This document shows, piece by piece, positions 17,767 through 27,195 of a stretch of 64,000 bases of DNA (position 1 is the stretch's first letter; the number at the start of each line of letters is the position of its first letter). This stretch comes from CAVXDY01 sp963760715. Lineage in GTDB: Bacteria > Actinomycetota > Thermoleophilia > Miltoncostaeales > Miltoncostaeaceae. The translations under genes and the position numbers were made by a program. The notes below the pieces were generated by a model that was given only the letters and a program-made list of their open reading frames with translations, ran no database searches and was not told where the DNA came from. The DNA is taken from positions 33,330-97,329 of the forward strand of contig CAVXDY010000001.1 of NCBI GenBank assembly GCA_963760715.1. The letters run 5' to 3'.

Positions 17767-18204
17767 ATGACTCAGCCCGTGGCCCGGGATCGCCCCGAGA
17801 TCCTCTACGTCTGCGTCCACAACGCGGGCCGCTCCCAGATGGCGGCGCTCCTCACGACTCACCTCGCCGCCGACCGGGTCGTCGTGCGGTCGGCCGGCTC
17901 CGATCCCGCCGACCACGTGAACCCCCTGGTGGTGGAGGCGATGGCCGAGGTGGGGCTCGACATGTCCGCCGCGTTCCCGAGACTCCTCACGAACGAGGCC
18001 GTCCGGGCCGCGGACGCGGTGATCACGATGGGCTGCGGCGACGCCTGTCCCATCTATCCGGGCAAGCGGTACGAGGACTGGGACCTCCCCGATCCCGCGG
18101 AGGCGACGACGCTCGACGAGGTCCGCGCGATCCGCGAGCAGATCCGAGGCCGCGTCGTGGTCCTGCTCGGCGATCTGGGCGTTCCGACGGCGCGCGTGCC
18201 CTGA
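17767..18204 (+). CDS. arsC: arsenate reductase, low-molecular-weight phosphatase fold
   Basis: A 145-residue enzyme reducing arsenate to arsenite. The N-terminal P-loop CVHNAGRSQMA (CX5R) is the arsenate-binding site, and TMGCGDACPIYPG plus YEDWDLPDP are the ArsC hallmarks that separate it from tyrosine phosphatases. In actinobacteria this fold is usually mycothiol- or thioredoxin-dependent. The ATG has GAGGAGG 6 nt upstream. It diverges from arsRM, sharing the 79-bp intergenic region and perhaps ArsR control. No arsenite efflux gene follows. Confidence 0.9.
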   Translation: MTQPVARDRPEILYVCVHNAGRSQMAALLTTHLAADRVVVRSAGSDPADHVNPLVVEAMAEVGLDMSAAFPRLLTNEAVRAADAVITMGCGDACPIYPGKRYEDWDLPDPAEATTLDEVRAIREQIRGRVVVLLGDLGVPTARVP

Positions 18205-18226
18205 GCTCGCCCATCGTTCGGTAAAG

Positions 18227-18242
18227 GGCGCGCACACGCGCC
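18227..18242 (+). terminator. hairpin after arsC (no T tract)
   Basis: GGCGCG CACA CGCGCC forms a 6-bp GC stem with a four-base loop 22 nt after the arsC stop. Without a T tract its role as a terminator is tentative. Confidence 0.35.
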
Positions 18243-18275
18243 AGGAGGACCGGCGCCGAGGGCGAAGAGAACGGC

Positions 18276-19757
18276 GTGAGGCTCGTTCCAGGAGAGGCGT
18301 TCGGGCGCTACCGCATCGAGGCGGAGATCGGCCGCGGCGGCCAGGCGGTGGTCTACCGCGCGACGCAGGTCGACCTGGACCGCCAGGTGGCCCTGAAGGT
18401 GTTCGACGACGGCTACCTGCAGCGATCGGGGGCCGCGGAGCGCTTCCGCCGCGAGGCGATCGCCGCGGGGCGCCTCGAGCACCCCCGGATCGTGCCGGTC
18501 TACGACGCCGGCGAGATCGGCGGGCGGGCCTTCATCTCCATGCGCCTGGTGCCCGGCGACACGCTGGCCGAGCGCGTGGCCCGCACCGGGCCGCTGCCGC
18601 GCGCCGAGGCGCTCGACGTCCTGTCGGACATCGCCGAGGCGCTCGACTTCGCCCACGCCAACGGCACGGTCCACCGCGATGTCAAGCCCGCCAACATCCT
18701 GCTGGAGCCCGGCGGCGCATGGCTGAGCGACTTCGGGCTCGTGCGCCTCGACGACATGCCCGGCCTCACCCGCCGCGGCGACTGGCTGGGCACGCCCGAG
18801 TACGTCTCCCCCGAGCAGGTGGAGGGCGACCCCGCCACCCAGGGCTCCGACGTCTACGCCCTCGCAGCCGTGGCGTTCGAGGCCCTCACCGGCCGGCCGC
18901 CGTTCCTCCGGCGCGAGCCGAGCGCGATCCTGCTCGCCCACGTGCGCGACGCGCGCCCGCGCGCCTCCGAGGTCCGCCCGGGGCTGCCCCCGGCCCTCGA
19001 CGCGGCCCTGGCGCGCGGGCTCGCCGTCGACCCCGCCGAGCGCCCGGCGAGCGCGCGGGATCTGGTCGAGTCGCTGGCCGAGGCCCTCGACGGCGCGTCC
19101 GAGCCCCCCGCGGTCGTGCCCGCGCCGGTGCCCATGGCCCTCGCCGCGGTCCCGGCGGAGGGGGATGACGACCCCTGGAACGCCGCGCTCGCGCGCTTCG
19201 CCGATCTCGAGCCGACCCGCACCGCGGCCGACTCCCCCACGCAGGCGCTCGGGGTGCGCGGGCGGCGCAACCCGCTCCTCGCCAGCCGCGATCTGCTGAC
19301 GGCCGCCGCCGTGGCGGGGGCGCTCCTGCTGATCGGCGTGGGCGTGGGCGGCTGGCTCATCGGAACCTCCAGCGCCGACGCCTCGGGGGCCGAGGCGCGC
19401 GGGTTCCAGGAGGGCGCCAGCCAGGGCAAGCAGTCGGGCTTCACCGACGGGCGCGCCCAGGGCCGGGTCGAGGGGCGCAGGGCCGGCAAGGCCGAGGGCC
19501 TGAAGCAGGGTCGCGCCGACGGGCTCAAGACGGGCAGGGCCCAGGGGCTGGCCGAGGGTCGCACGGAGGGCCGGGCGGCGGGCATCGCCGAGGGCCGGTC
19601 CGCCGCCCTCGCCGGGCTCACCCCGGGCGGCTGGTACGTCGTGCGCGTGGGCAGCGACGCCGCCGGGCCGGTCGTCTCCAGCCCGACCTCCATCTCCCCC
19701 GACGCCAGCCAGTGCTACACGGTCAGCGGCGGGACGGTGCTCAGCGGGCACTGCTGA
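18276..19757 (+). CDS. receptor-type Ser/Thr protein kinase with GX3-repeat ectodomain
   Basis: A 493-residue PknB-like kinase. The cytoplasmic kinase has the Gly loop IGRGGQAVVY, VALKVF Lys, VHRDVKPANILL catalytic loop near 131, SDFGLV near 149 and GTPEYVSPEQ, so it should be active. A linker leads to one membrane helix at about 342-366. The outside part is unusual: from about 372 to 446 glycine recurs every fourth residue (such as AQGRVEGRRAGKAEGLKQG), then a short Cys-containing tail ending SGHC. There is no PASTA domain. GTG start with GAAGAGA upstream. Confidence 0.88.
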   Translation: MRLVPGEAFGRYRIEAEIGRGGQAVVYRATQVDLDRQVALKVFDDGYLQRSGAAERFRREAIAAGRLEHPRIVPVYDAGEIGGRAFISMRLVPGDTLAERVARTGPLPRAEALDVLSDIAEALDFAHANGTVHRDVKPANILLEPGGAWLSDFGLVRLDDMPGLTRRGDWLGTPEYVSPEQVEGDPATQGSDVYALAAVAFEALTGRPPFLRREPSAILLAHVRDARPRASEVRPGLPPALDAALARGLAVDPAERPASARDLVESLAEALDGASEPPAVVPAPVPMALAAVPAEGDDDPWNAALARFADLEPTRTAADSPTQALGVRGRRNPLLASRDLLTAAAVAGALLLIGVGVGGWLIGTSSADASGAEARGFQEGASQGKQSGFTDGRAQGRVEGRRAGKAEGLKQGRADGLKTGRAQGLAEGRTEGRAAGIAEGRSAALAGLTPGGWYVVRVGSDAAGPVVSSPTSISPDASQCYTVSGGTVLSGHC

Positions 19758-20475
19758 GGCGCGCGGCCGTCCGCGACTCAAACGGCGGCAGCAGGCCGCG
19801 CGCCCGCAGATGGCTCACGATGGCGGTCGAGACCGCGGTCGCGATCAGGTCGGTGCGTGACAGGAACGGGTCGTCGAGCGGCGGGGCGCCGGCCTCCAGG
19901 ATGACGCGGGCGCCCGCGCGCGTGCGGTAGAAGCCGTAGTAGCGGGTCATCCGCCGGTTCCCGGAGCGCGGCTCGACCCCGCCGAACGTGGCGCGGGCGC
20001 CGAAGCGTGGCGTGTGGATGCGGCCGAACGTGGACGCCAGGCGCGCGGCGAGGTCGGCGGAGCGGCGCTCCACGGCCGGCGTCACCACGGTGGCGGGGCG
20101 GTGCGGGGCGCTGTCGGGGTACGGGGCCGACGCCGGCGCGCCGCTCCCCTCGCCGTGGTACCAGTTCTCGGACAGGCCCGTGAACGCGTGGCCGATGCCG
20201 GCCCGCCCCCCGGCCGCGTCGTGGTGGAGGCTGATGAAGACGGCGCCGCGGGCCGCCAGCGGCGTCACCAGCCCGGGGGTGCGCCGCGCGTCCACCCCGG
20301 CCGCCTCCAGCCGCGCCACGACGCGCGTCGCGAGCCGCGTGGTGAAGCCGATCTCCGACCCGAAGGGGCCGCCGCCGGCTCCGGTCTGGTCGCGGTAGCC
20401 GGGCTCCCGGGGAGCCTCGTGGCCGGCCTGCACCCACACGATCGGGGGCGGCGGCGCTGCCTGGACGGCGACCAT
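19741..20475 (-). CDS. N-acetylmuramoyl-L-alanine amidase-like protein (Amidase_3)
   Basis: A 244-residue protein with the zinc-amidase pattern: VWVQAGHEA near residue 15 (first His), FISLHHDAAGG near 81 (second His) and VILEAGAPPLDDP (Glu). Family members cut the amide between muramic acid and the stem peptide. The recognisable N-terminus is only about 12 residues before the first ligand and lacks a signal peptide, so export is not evident. TAGTGT lies 8 nt before the ATG, suggesting a leaderless message. The 3' end overlaps the kinase gene by 17 bp. Confidence 0.75.
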   Translation of the reverse strand: MVAVQAAPPPPIVWVQAGHEAPREPGYRDQTGAGGGPFGSEIGFTTRLATRVVARLEAAGVDARRTPGLVTPLAARGAVFISLHHDAAGGRAGIGHAFTGLSENWYHGEGSGAPASAPYPDSAPHRPATVVTPAVERRSADLAARLASTFGRIHTPRFGARATFGGVEPRSGNRRMTRYYGFYRTRAGARVILEAGAPPLDDPFLSRTDLIATAVSTAIVSHLRARGLLPPFESRTAARLSSAR

Positions 20476-20483
20476 TCCCGGTC

Positions 20484-20489
20484 ACACTA
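20484..20489 (-). promoter_or_regulatory. -10 element TAGTGT, leaderless arrangement
   Basis: On the minus strand TAGTGT is followed by eight bases and the amidase ATG at 20475. The element abuts the terminator hairpin of the upstream cold-shock gene. Confidence 0.45.
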
Positions 20490-20520
20490 CGGCCCGGCGC
20501 CCCGAGGGACGCCGGGCCGT
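20489..20520 (-). terminator. strong hairpin after the cold-shock gene
   Basis: An 11-bp perfect stem (ACGGCCCGGCG with CGCCGGGCCGT) and 10-base loop lie 20 nt beyond the csp stop. It lacks a T tract, as is common in high-G+C actinobacteria. Confidence 0.6.
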
Positions 20521-20539
20521 GGTGGAACGGGTTCCCCGG

Positions 20540-20743
20540 TTACAGGGGGTTGACTGCCGAGGCCTGGGGACCCTTGGGGCCCTCCTGGCTCTCGAAGCTG
20601 ACCCGCTGACCTTCGTCGAGGCTGCGGTATCCCGAGCCCTGAATCTCCGAGAAGTGAACGAAGAGGTCCTTGCCCCCGTCATCCGGGGTGATGAATCCGT
20701 ACCCCTTCTCCGCGGAGAACCACTTCACGACGCCTTCGGCCAT
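20540..20743 (-). CDS. cspA: cold-shock protein, CspA family
   Basis: A 67-residue single-stranded nucleic-acid-binding OB-fold protein with RNP1 KGYGFI (residues 13-18) and RNP2 LFVHFS (27-32), standard length for the family. It acts as an RNA chaperone and antiterminator. The ATG has AGAGGAAGG 5 nt upstream. It sits alone between trpA and the amidase, with about 150 bp upstream that must hold its promoter and probably a long 5' leader, as usual for csp genes. Confidence 0.95.
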   Translation of the reverse strand: MAEGVVKWFSAEKGYGFITPDDGGKDLFVHFSEIQGSGYRSLDEGQRVSFESQEGPKGPQASAVNPL

Positions 20744-20901
20744 GCGACCTTCCTCTTTCGGCGAGACCTGATGTGCCCGCCGAACCGGCCGGCGTCTCTC
20801 TCATCCCGCGATGCGATGTACCGCGCCCCGCCAATTCGGGCGAGGTGCGCGGCGATGGTAGCGCACCCCGGGCACCGCGCACGTCACCCTTGTGGGGGTC
20901 C

Positions 20902-21685
20902 TCACCCGCCCAGGGCGGCGACCGCGTCGGCCGCGAAGGCCTCGATCGCCTCGGTGGCCGCCGCGGGGCTGGGCGCCTCATCGATCATGCGGATGAGCTG
21001 GCTCGCCACGATGACGCCGTCGGCGATCTCCCCCAGCGCGGCCACGTGGGCCGCCGTGCGGACTCCGAAGCCCACGGCCAGGGGCGCGTCGATGCCCGCG
21101 CGGGCGCGGGCCAGGAAGCCGCGCAGCTCGTCGTCCACCTCCACCTCGCCCCCGGTGACCCCGGTCACGGCCACGCAGTAGACGAACCCGTCGGCGCGCT
21201 TCCCGATCGCCGCCAGGCGCGCGTCGTCGCTGGTCGGAGCAGCCAGCGGGATGACCGCGACGCCCGCGCGGCGCGCCTGGTCGCGCACGTCGTCGCCCTC
21301 GTCGATGGGCAGGTCCGGCATGATCACCCCGGCCACCCCCGCGCGCGCCGCCCGCTCCATGAACGAGCGCGGCCCGTCGGCGAGCACCACGTTGAGGTAG
21401 GTCATCAGGACGACCGGGGGGCCGTCCCGGAGCCCCTCCGCGATGGCGATGACGTCGTCGGGCCGGGTCCCGCCCTCCAGGGCGCGCTGGCCGGCCGCCT
21501 GGATCGTGGGGCCGTCGGCCAGGGGATCCGAGAAGGGGATCCCCAGCTCGATCAGGTCCGCGTGGCGGCCCAGGGCGGCGGCGTGCTCGGCGCTGGCCGC
21601 CAGGTCGGGGTAGCCGCCCATCACGTAGGGGATGAACAGCGGCCGGCCGGCCTCCCGGAAGGCCGCCCGGATCCGCTCCGGCCCG

Positions 21686-21693
<8 letters not shown>
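20902..21693 (-). CDS. trpA: tryptophan synthase alpha chain
   Basis: A 263-residue TIM barrel cleaving indole-3-glycerol phosphate to indole and glyceraldehyde 3-phosphate. Signature LIELGIPFSDPLADGPTIQ carries the catalytic Glu, and GVIMPDLPIDEGDD the catalytic Asp; GFGVRTAAHV and GVIVASQL form the phosphate site. The ATG at 21693 overlaps the trpB stop by 8 bp, ensuring coupled synthesis of the alpha2beta2 complex. The frame is open upstream of that ATG, but that part lies in trpB and is not homologous. Confidence 0.95.
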
Positions 21694-22884
<1,191 letters not shown>

Positions 22885-22888
<4 letters not shown>

Positions 22889-23532
22889 CCCCTCAGGCTA
22901 CCCGCCGCCGCGACGGCCGCGACGAACGCCCGCACGCGCTCGGGATCCTTCCGTCCCGGCGCCGATTCCACCCCGCTCGACACGTCGACCAGCACCGGCC
23001 GCATCCGGGCCACCGCCTCGGCCACGTTCTCGGCGCGCAGCCCCCCGGCGAGGGCGAAGGGACGCCCGAGAGCCGCGTCGTCGAGCAGCGACCAGTCGAA
23101 GGCGACGCCCGTGCCGCCGTCCTTCCCGGGCACCGCCGCGTCCAGCATCACCAGGTCGGCCGCGCTCGCGCGCGCGCGCTCCAGCGCCTCCGGGCCGTCC
23201 ATGCGGACGCCCTGGATCACCGGCAGACCGGACGCCTCACGGGCCTCGCCCGCGTCGGTGCCGCCGTGGATCTGGAGGTGGGTGAGGCCGATGACCAGCG
23301 CGGCGGCGGCCATCTCCGCGGGCGTTGCGTTCACGAACACGCCCACGCGCGCGACGGTGGGCGGAACGCCGGCCAGCACCGCGGCGGCCGTCGCGACGTC
23401 CACCCGGCGCGGGCTGCCCGCGGCGAGCACCACCCCCACCCCCCAGACGCCCAGCGCGGCGCAGGCCTCGGCCTCGGCGGCGACCGTGAGGCCGCACACC
23501 TTCACCGCCGGAGCGGGGCCCTCAGGCCACAT
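22885..23532 (-). CDS. trpF: phosphoribosylanthranilate isomerase
   Basis: A 215-residue TIM barrel catalysing the Amadori rearrangement of the tryptophan pathway. Motifs: VKVCGLT (catalytic Cys), LTHLQIHG, PGKDGGTGVAFDW, FALAGGLRAENV and VDVSSGVES, with the general-acid Asp in the last. It overlaps trpB by 4 bp and its own start lies 11 bp inside the end of the sensor kinase gene. trpE, G, D and C are not in this window. Confidence 0.93.
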
Positions 23533-24748
23533 CCACGGGCACCTCGGGGACCGGCCCCTGCCACCGTGGCAGGAACACCGTGACGACCGCCCCCTCCCCC
23601 GGCGCGCTCCTGATGTCGAAGGTGCCCCCGAGGATCTGGGCCCGGTCGCGCATGCCGTACAGGCCGAAGCGCGCCAGGGGCGTCCCGGGCCGGCGCCGCT
23701 GGATGGCCTCCGGGTCGAAGCCCGAGCCGTTGTCGGTCACCTCCAGCCGGACGCCGCCCTCGTCCTCGAGCGCCTGCACGCCCACCTCGGTCGCGTGGCC
23801 GTGGCGGTCGGCGTTGGTGAGCGTCTCCTGCAGGATCCGGTAGAGCGTGATCCGCTGCGTGATCGAGACGCCGTTCACCGCGAACTCGCCCTCGAAGACC
23901 GGCGTCACCTGGCAGTCCGTGCGCGCCTCGAAGGCCACGATCGCGTCCCCGAGGATGTCCGTCAGCCGGCGGTCCTCGAACTGGGCCGGGCGCAGGTGGC
24001 CGATGAGCTCGCGCATCTCGTGGAGGGCTCCCCCCACGGTCTCGTAGATGCGGCCGAGCGACGTTCGCAGCGACTCGGGCGGCGGCTTGCCCTGCGCCTC
24101 GGCGTCGGCGAGGTCGGCCTCCAGGAGCTGCACCTCGAGCATCGCCACCGAGAGCTGCTGGGTGGGCCCGTCGTGGATGTCGAGGCCCATGCGGCCGAGC
24201 ATCCGCTCGTCGGTCGCCAGGATCTGGGCCATCGCGCGCTCCAGGTTGGCGCGCATGCGCATCGTGTCGAGCAACGTCCCGATCCGGCCGGCGGCCACCC
24301 GGGCCGCGTGACGGCTCAGCGGGTCCTCCGCCGGAGGCGCCTCCCCGGCCAGCAGGAGCGCCCCGCCCGGGGCCTCGCCCACCACGATCGGGAGCACGAG
24401 GGCGGCGGGGGCCCCGAGGGCCGCGAGCTCGGCCTGGAGGGCCCCGCCGGCGACCGGCGCGACCTCCCGCTCGTCGCGCGGGACGCCGAGCGCCGCCACG
24501 GCGGCGCCGACGCGCGCGGCCTGATCCTCCGAGAGCCCCGCCGAGGCCACGACGCGGCCCGCCGGATCCTCCGGGACGGCGGCCCAGACGAGCCCGATCC
24601 GCGCCCGCGCGGCCGCGCGGGCCGCATCCGCCAAATCCTCCGCCGCGGCGTCTCCACGCGACACACGGGCGTCGCACAAAGTGACTGAGACGAGCCCCGA
24701 GACGGCCTCATCCCCACTCGAACCTGCAGTCTCGGGCGCTAAAGCCAT
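23522..24748 (-). CDS. sensor histidine kinase, NarL/LiaS-type (HisKA_3), with GAF-like sensor
   Basis: A 408-residue kinase without membrane segments. Residues about 35-170 look like a GAF sensor; the HisKA_3 region carries MGLDIHDGPTQQLSVAMLE with the phosphoacceptor His, followed by N-box QETLTNADRHGHA, G1 VTDNGSGF and FGLYGMRDRAQILGG. It should phosphorylate NarL-type regulators, and two response regulator genes diverge immediately upstream. Its 3' end overlaps trpF by 11 bp, so trpFBA are read from its transcript. ATG start with GGGGG about 10 nt upstream. Confidence 0.88.
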   Translation of the reverse strand: MALAPETAGSSGDEAVSGLVSVTLCDARVSRGDAAAEDLADAARAAARARIGLVWAAVPEDPAGRVVASAGLSEDQAARVGAAVAALGVPRDEREVAPVAGGALQAELAALGAPAALVLPIVVGEAPGGALLLAGEAPPAEDPLSRHAARVAAGRIGTLLDTMRMRANLERAMAQILATDERMLGRMGLDIHDGPTQQLSVAMLEVQLLEADLADAEAQGKPPPESLRTSLGRIYETVGGALHEMRELIGHLRPAQFEDRRLTDILGDAIVAFEARTDCQVTPVFEGEFAVNGVSITQRITLYRILQETLTNADRHGHATEVGVQALEDEGGVRLEVTDNGSGFDPEAIQRRRPGTPLARFGLYGMRDRAQILGGTFDIRSAPGEGAVVTVFLPRWQGPVPEVPVDVA

Positions 24749-24791
24749 GAAATAGATCCCCCGATCGAGGCGGTGGGTCGCGGGAAACTCG

Positions 24792-24821
24792 CCTATACCT
24801 CTCGATGCGCCGAACTACCAA
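24792..24821 (-). promoter_or_regulatory. candidate promoter for the sensor kinase-trpFBA operon
   Basis: Minus strand TTGGTA (24821-24816), an 18-bp spacer and TATAGG (24797-24792). The predicted start gives a leader of roughly 40 nt before the kinase ATG at 24748, which has a Shine-Dalgarno site. Confidence 0.4.
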
Positions 24822-24924
24822 GGCGTCTAGGCCATCGAATAGAAATCAGAGCGTAGGGTTGTCCTCAGCGAGACTCATCAGTCCGCGCGTAGACGTCATC
24901 GGTGGACGAGGAGGGATCTACTCG

Positions 24925-25302
24925 GTGGTGCGTGTGCTCTTGGCCGATGATAACGACCGCTTCAGGGGGATCCTGCGTCGTCTCCTCGAGCGTGATCCTG
25001 ACATCGTCGTGGTCGCCGAGGCCGGCGACGGCGCCGAGGCCCTGGACCTCGCCGAGGAGGTCGCACCGGACGTCGTCCTGATGGACGTGTCGATGCCGGG
25101 GCTCGACGGCCTGGAGGCGACGTACGAGCTCAAGGCCCGCCTCCCCGACGTCACGGTGCTGATGCTCTCGGTGGGCGACAAGGAGCAGGAGATCGCCGCG
25201 GGCCTCGCCGGCGGCGCGTCCGAGTACCTCGTGAAGGGCGGCCCCGCGAGCGAGATCGTCAACGCCATCAAGCGCTACGGACCGGTACCGGGTCCCGCCT
25301 GA
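24925..25302 (+). CDS. single-domain response regulator
   Basis: A 125-residue receiver only: VRVLLADDNDRFRGIL (acidic pair), phosphoacceptor Asp in VVLMDVSMPGLDG, a Ser in MLMLSVGD at the Thr/Ser switch position and Lys in EYLVKGG. There is no DNA-binding output, so it probably acts by protein contact or as a phosphate sink. GTG start at 24925 with GAGGAGGG about 10 nt upstream; GTG 24928 is equally possible. It diverges from the sensor kinase and precedes a full NarL-type regulator by 97 bp. Confidence 0.82.
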   Translation: MVRVLLADDNDRFRGILRRLLERDPDIVVVAEAGDGAEALDLAEEVAPDVVLMDVSMPGLDGLEATYELKARLPDVTVLMLSVGDKEQEIAAGLAGGASEYLVKGGPASEIVNAIKRYGPVPGPA

Positions 25303-25399
25303 GAGCGACCCGCCCGGGGCAGGCCCGGTTGGTCGATCGATGGTCAGCCGATAGGCTGGCATCCGGCCGGCGCTCAAGTACGTCGTGAGGATCGCCGAT

Positions 25400-26083
25400 A
25401 TGCCGAACATGACCACGAAAACCGTGCCCGAGCCTCTCTCCCCGACCAAGTCGCCCCTGCGGGTCGCCATTGCGGACGACCATCGCCTCATGCTCGACGG
25501 CATCAAGCGTGCCCTCGAGACGGCGCCCGACATCAAGGTCGTGGGCGAGGCGATGAGCGGTGAGGAGATGCTGTCGCTGGTGCCGCGCGTGCGGCCCGAC
25601 GTCGTCATCCTCGACCTCCGCATGCCCAAGGGCGACGGGCTCACCACGCTCGCGCAGCTGCGCAAGGACTACCCCGACCTCAAGGTCATCATCCTCTCGA
25701 TGTTCGAGGACTCCGAGCACATCGACCAGGCCCTGCACCAGGGCGCGTCGGGCTACGTGGTCAAGTCGATCAACCCCCTCGACCTCCCCTCGACCGTGCG
25801 CCAGGTCGTGGAGGGCACCGTCTACCACCCCCGCGGCCGCGGCGGCGAGGGCGGCGGAGCGGTCGGCGGCTCGGGCGGCGGACACCCCGGCGGCCTGACC
25901 GACCGGGAGCTGTCGATCCTGCGGCTGGTGGCGGAGGGCCTGTCGAACCTCGACATCGCCAGCAAGCTCTACGTCACCGAGCAGACGGTCAAGTTCCACC
26001 TCTCGAACATCTACCGCAAGCTCGGGGTGGGCAACCGCACCGAGGCCACGCGGTACGCCTACCGCAACGGGCTGATCGAGTAG
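25400..26083 (+). CDS. NarL/FixJ-family response regulator
   Basis: A 227-residue two-domain transcription factor. The receiver has RVAIADDHRLMLDGI, phosphoacceptor in VVILDLRMPKGDGL, switch Ser in ILSMFED and Lys in GYVVKSI. After a Gly-rich linker (GRGGEGGGAVGGSGGG) comes a LuxR-type helix-turn-helix: LTDRELSILRLVAEGLSNLD and VKFHLSNIYRKLGVGNRTEA. ATG 25400 has GAGGA 8 nt upstream; GTG 25385 in frame would add five residues. It is the likely DNA-binding partner of the kinase at 23522-24748. Confidence 0.9.
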   Translation: MPNMTTKTVPEPLSPTKSPLRVAIADDHRLMLDGIKRALETAPDIKVVGEAMSGEEMLSLVPRVRPDVVILDLRMPKGDGLTTLAQLRKDYPDLKVIILSMFEDSEHIDQALHQGASGYVVKSINPLDLPSTVRQVVEGTVYHPRGRGGEGGGAVGGSGGGHPGGLTDRELSILRLVAEGLSNLDIASKLYVTEQTVKFHLSNIYRKLGVGNRTEATRYAYRNGLIE

Positions 26084-26103
26084 ACCCCCGGGCTGCGGCC
26101 CGT

Positions 26104-26119
26104 CCGGCGCCTACGCCGG
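26104..26119 (+). terminator. hairpin after the response regulator
   Basis: CCGGCG CCTA CGCCGG, a 6-bp stem 20 nt after the regulator stop, followed by GGTTCG without a T tract. Confidence 0.4.
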
Positions 26120-26147
26120 GGTTCGCCCGTGTGCCACAATCGGCCGC

Positions 26148-26261
26148 GTGAACGCGATCTCGAAGATCGAGGCCCCCGACGCGCGGACGGACGATGGCGA
26201 ACCTGCCGAAGATCCGCCGCAGCCAGGGCCGCGAGGAGGAGCAGAACGGGCAGGCGGCTGA
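26148..26261 (+). CDS. possible upstream ORF overlapping corA start, acidic and proline-rich
   Basis: A 37-codon GTG frame in a different frame from corA, starting 46 bp before the corA ATG and ending 65 bp inside corA. Its middle reads TDDGEPAEDPPQPGP, dense in Asp, Glu and Pro. CACAAT (26135-26140) lies 7 nt before the GTG, close to the leaderless pattern seen elsewhere. It may be a regulatory leader peptide, the true CorA N-terminus separated by an indel, or chance. I have no direct evidence of translation. Confidence 0.3.
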   Translation: MNAISKIEAPDARTDDGEPAEDPPQPGPRGGAERAGG

Positions 26262-27195
26262 CCGCGTCCGGCCGGACGTCCAGCGCCTCGAGGCGTTCGG
26301 GCTCACCTGGCTGAACATCGAGTCGCCGACCGAGATCGAGACGGCCTGGCTCGCCGAGCACTACGAGTTCCACCCCCTGGACCTCGAGGACGTGCTCTCG
26401 CGCCGGCGCCAGCGGGCGAAGATCGACGAGTACCCGGACTACGTCTTCGTGGTGCTCCACTTCCCGCGCTTCGACAAGCGCAGCGGGCGCCTCCAGGCCG
26501 CCGAGCTGAACATCTTCGTGGCCGAGGACCTCGTCATCACGCTCCCCAACGAGCCGCTGAAGCCCCTCAGCGGCCTCTGGTCGCGCTGCGAGAAGAGCGC
26601 CACCGCCCGCGAGAAGCACATGGGCAAGGGGTCGGGCTACCTGCTCTACGAGATCGTCGACTCGATGTACGACTACTGCTTCCCGATCCTCGACAAGATC
26701 GGCTTCAAGCTGGACTACATCGAGGACGCGCTGTTCGAGGGGCAGACCGACGACATCGTGCGCGACATCTCGAACGTCAAGCAGGAGATCATCAACTACC
26801 GCCGCATCGTCAAGCCGCAGCGGCCCACCCTGCGCCTGCTCGACCGCGGCCTCCGGCGCTTCGCCCCCCAGGACCTCGAGGTCTACTTCGACGACATCGT
26901 CAACAAGAGCGAGCGCATCTGGGACCTGCTCGAGAACTACAAGGAGGTGGCGGAGGCGCTCGAGGCCACCAACGAGTCGGTCATCAACCACCGCCTCAAC
27001 GACATCATCCGCGTGCTGACGGTCTTCTCGGCCGTGATGCTGCCGCTGACCCTCATCACGGGGATCTGGGGGATGAACTCGGAGGTCGTGCCGTTCGCCC
27101 ACGACGGGGTCTTCTCCTTCGTCTTCCCGCTGCTGCTGATGGGCGTCGTCGCGATCGCGCTGTTCGCCTGGTTCCGCCACAAGCGGTGGCTGTGA
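26194..27195 (+). CDS. corA: CorA-family magnesium/cobalt channel
   Basis: A 333-residue protein: cytoplasmic alpha/beta funnel (residues 30-230), long stalk helix with LLENYKEVAEALEATNESVI, then two C-terminal membrane helices. The first ends in the invariant pore motif GIWGMNSE and the second is FVFPLLLMGVVAIALFAWF, with a basic tail. It forms a pentameric Mg2+ channel. The ATG start has only a weak purine-rich site, and an acidic/proline-rich frame overlaps it. Stop overlaps the next gene's GTG. Confidence 0.93.
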   Translation: MANLPKIRRSQGREEEQNGQAADRVRPDVQRLEAFGLTWLNIESPTEIETAWLAEHYEFHPLDLEDVLSRRRQRAKIDEYPDYVFVVLHFPRFDKRSGRLQAAELNIFVAEDLVITLPNEPLKPLSGLWSRCEKSATAREKHMGKGSGYLLYEIVDSMYDYCFPILDKIGFKLDYIEDALFEGQTDDIVRDISNVKQEIINYRRIVKPQRPTLRLLDRGLRRFAPQDLEVYFDDIVNKSERIWDLLENYKEVAEALEATNESVINHRLNDIIRVLTVFSAVMLPLTLITGIWGMNSEVVPFAHDGVFSFVFPLLLMGVVAIALFAWFRHKRWL

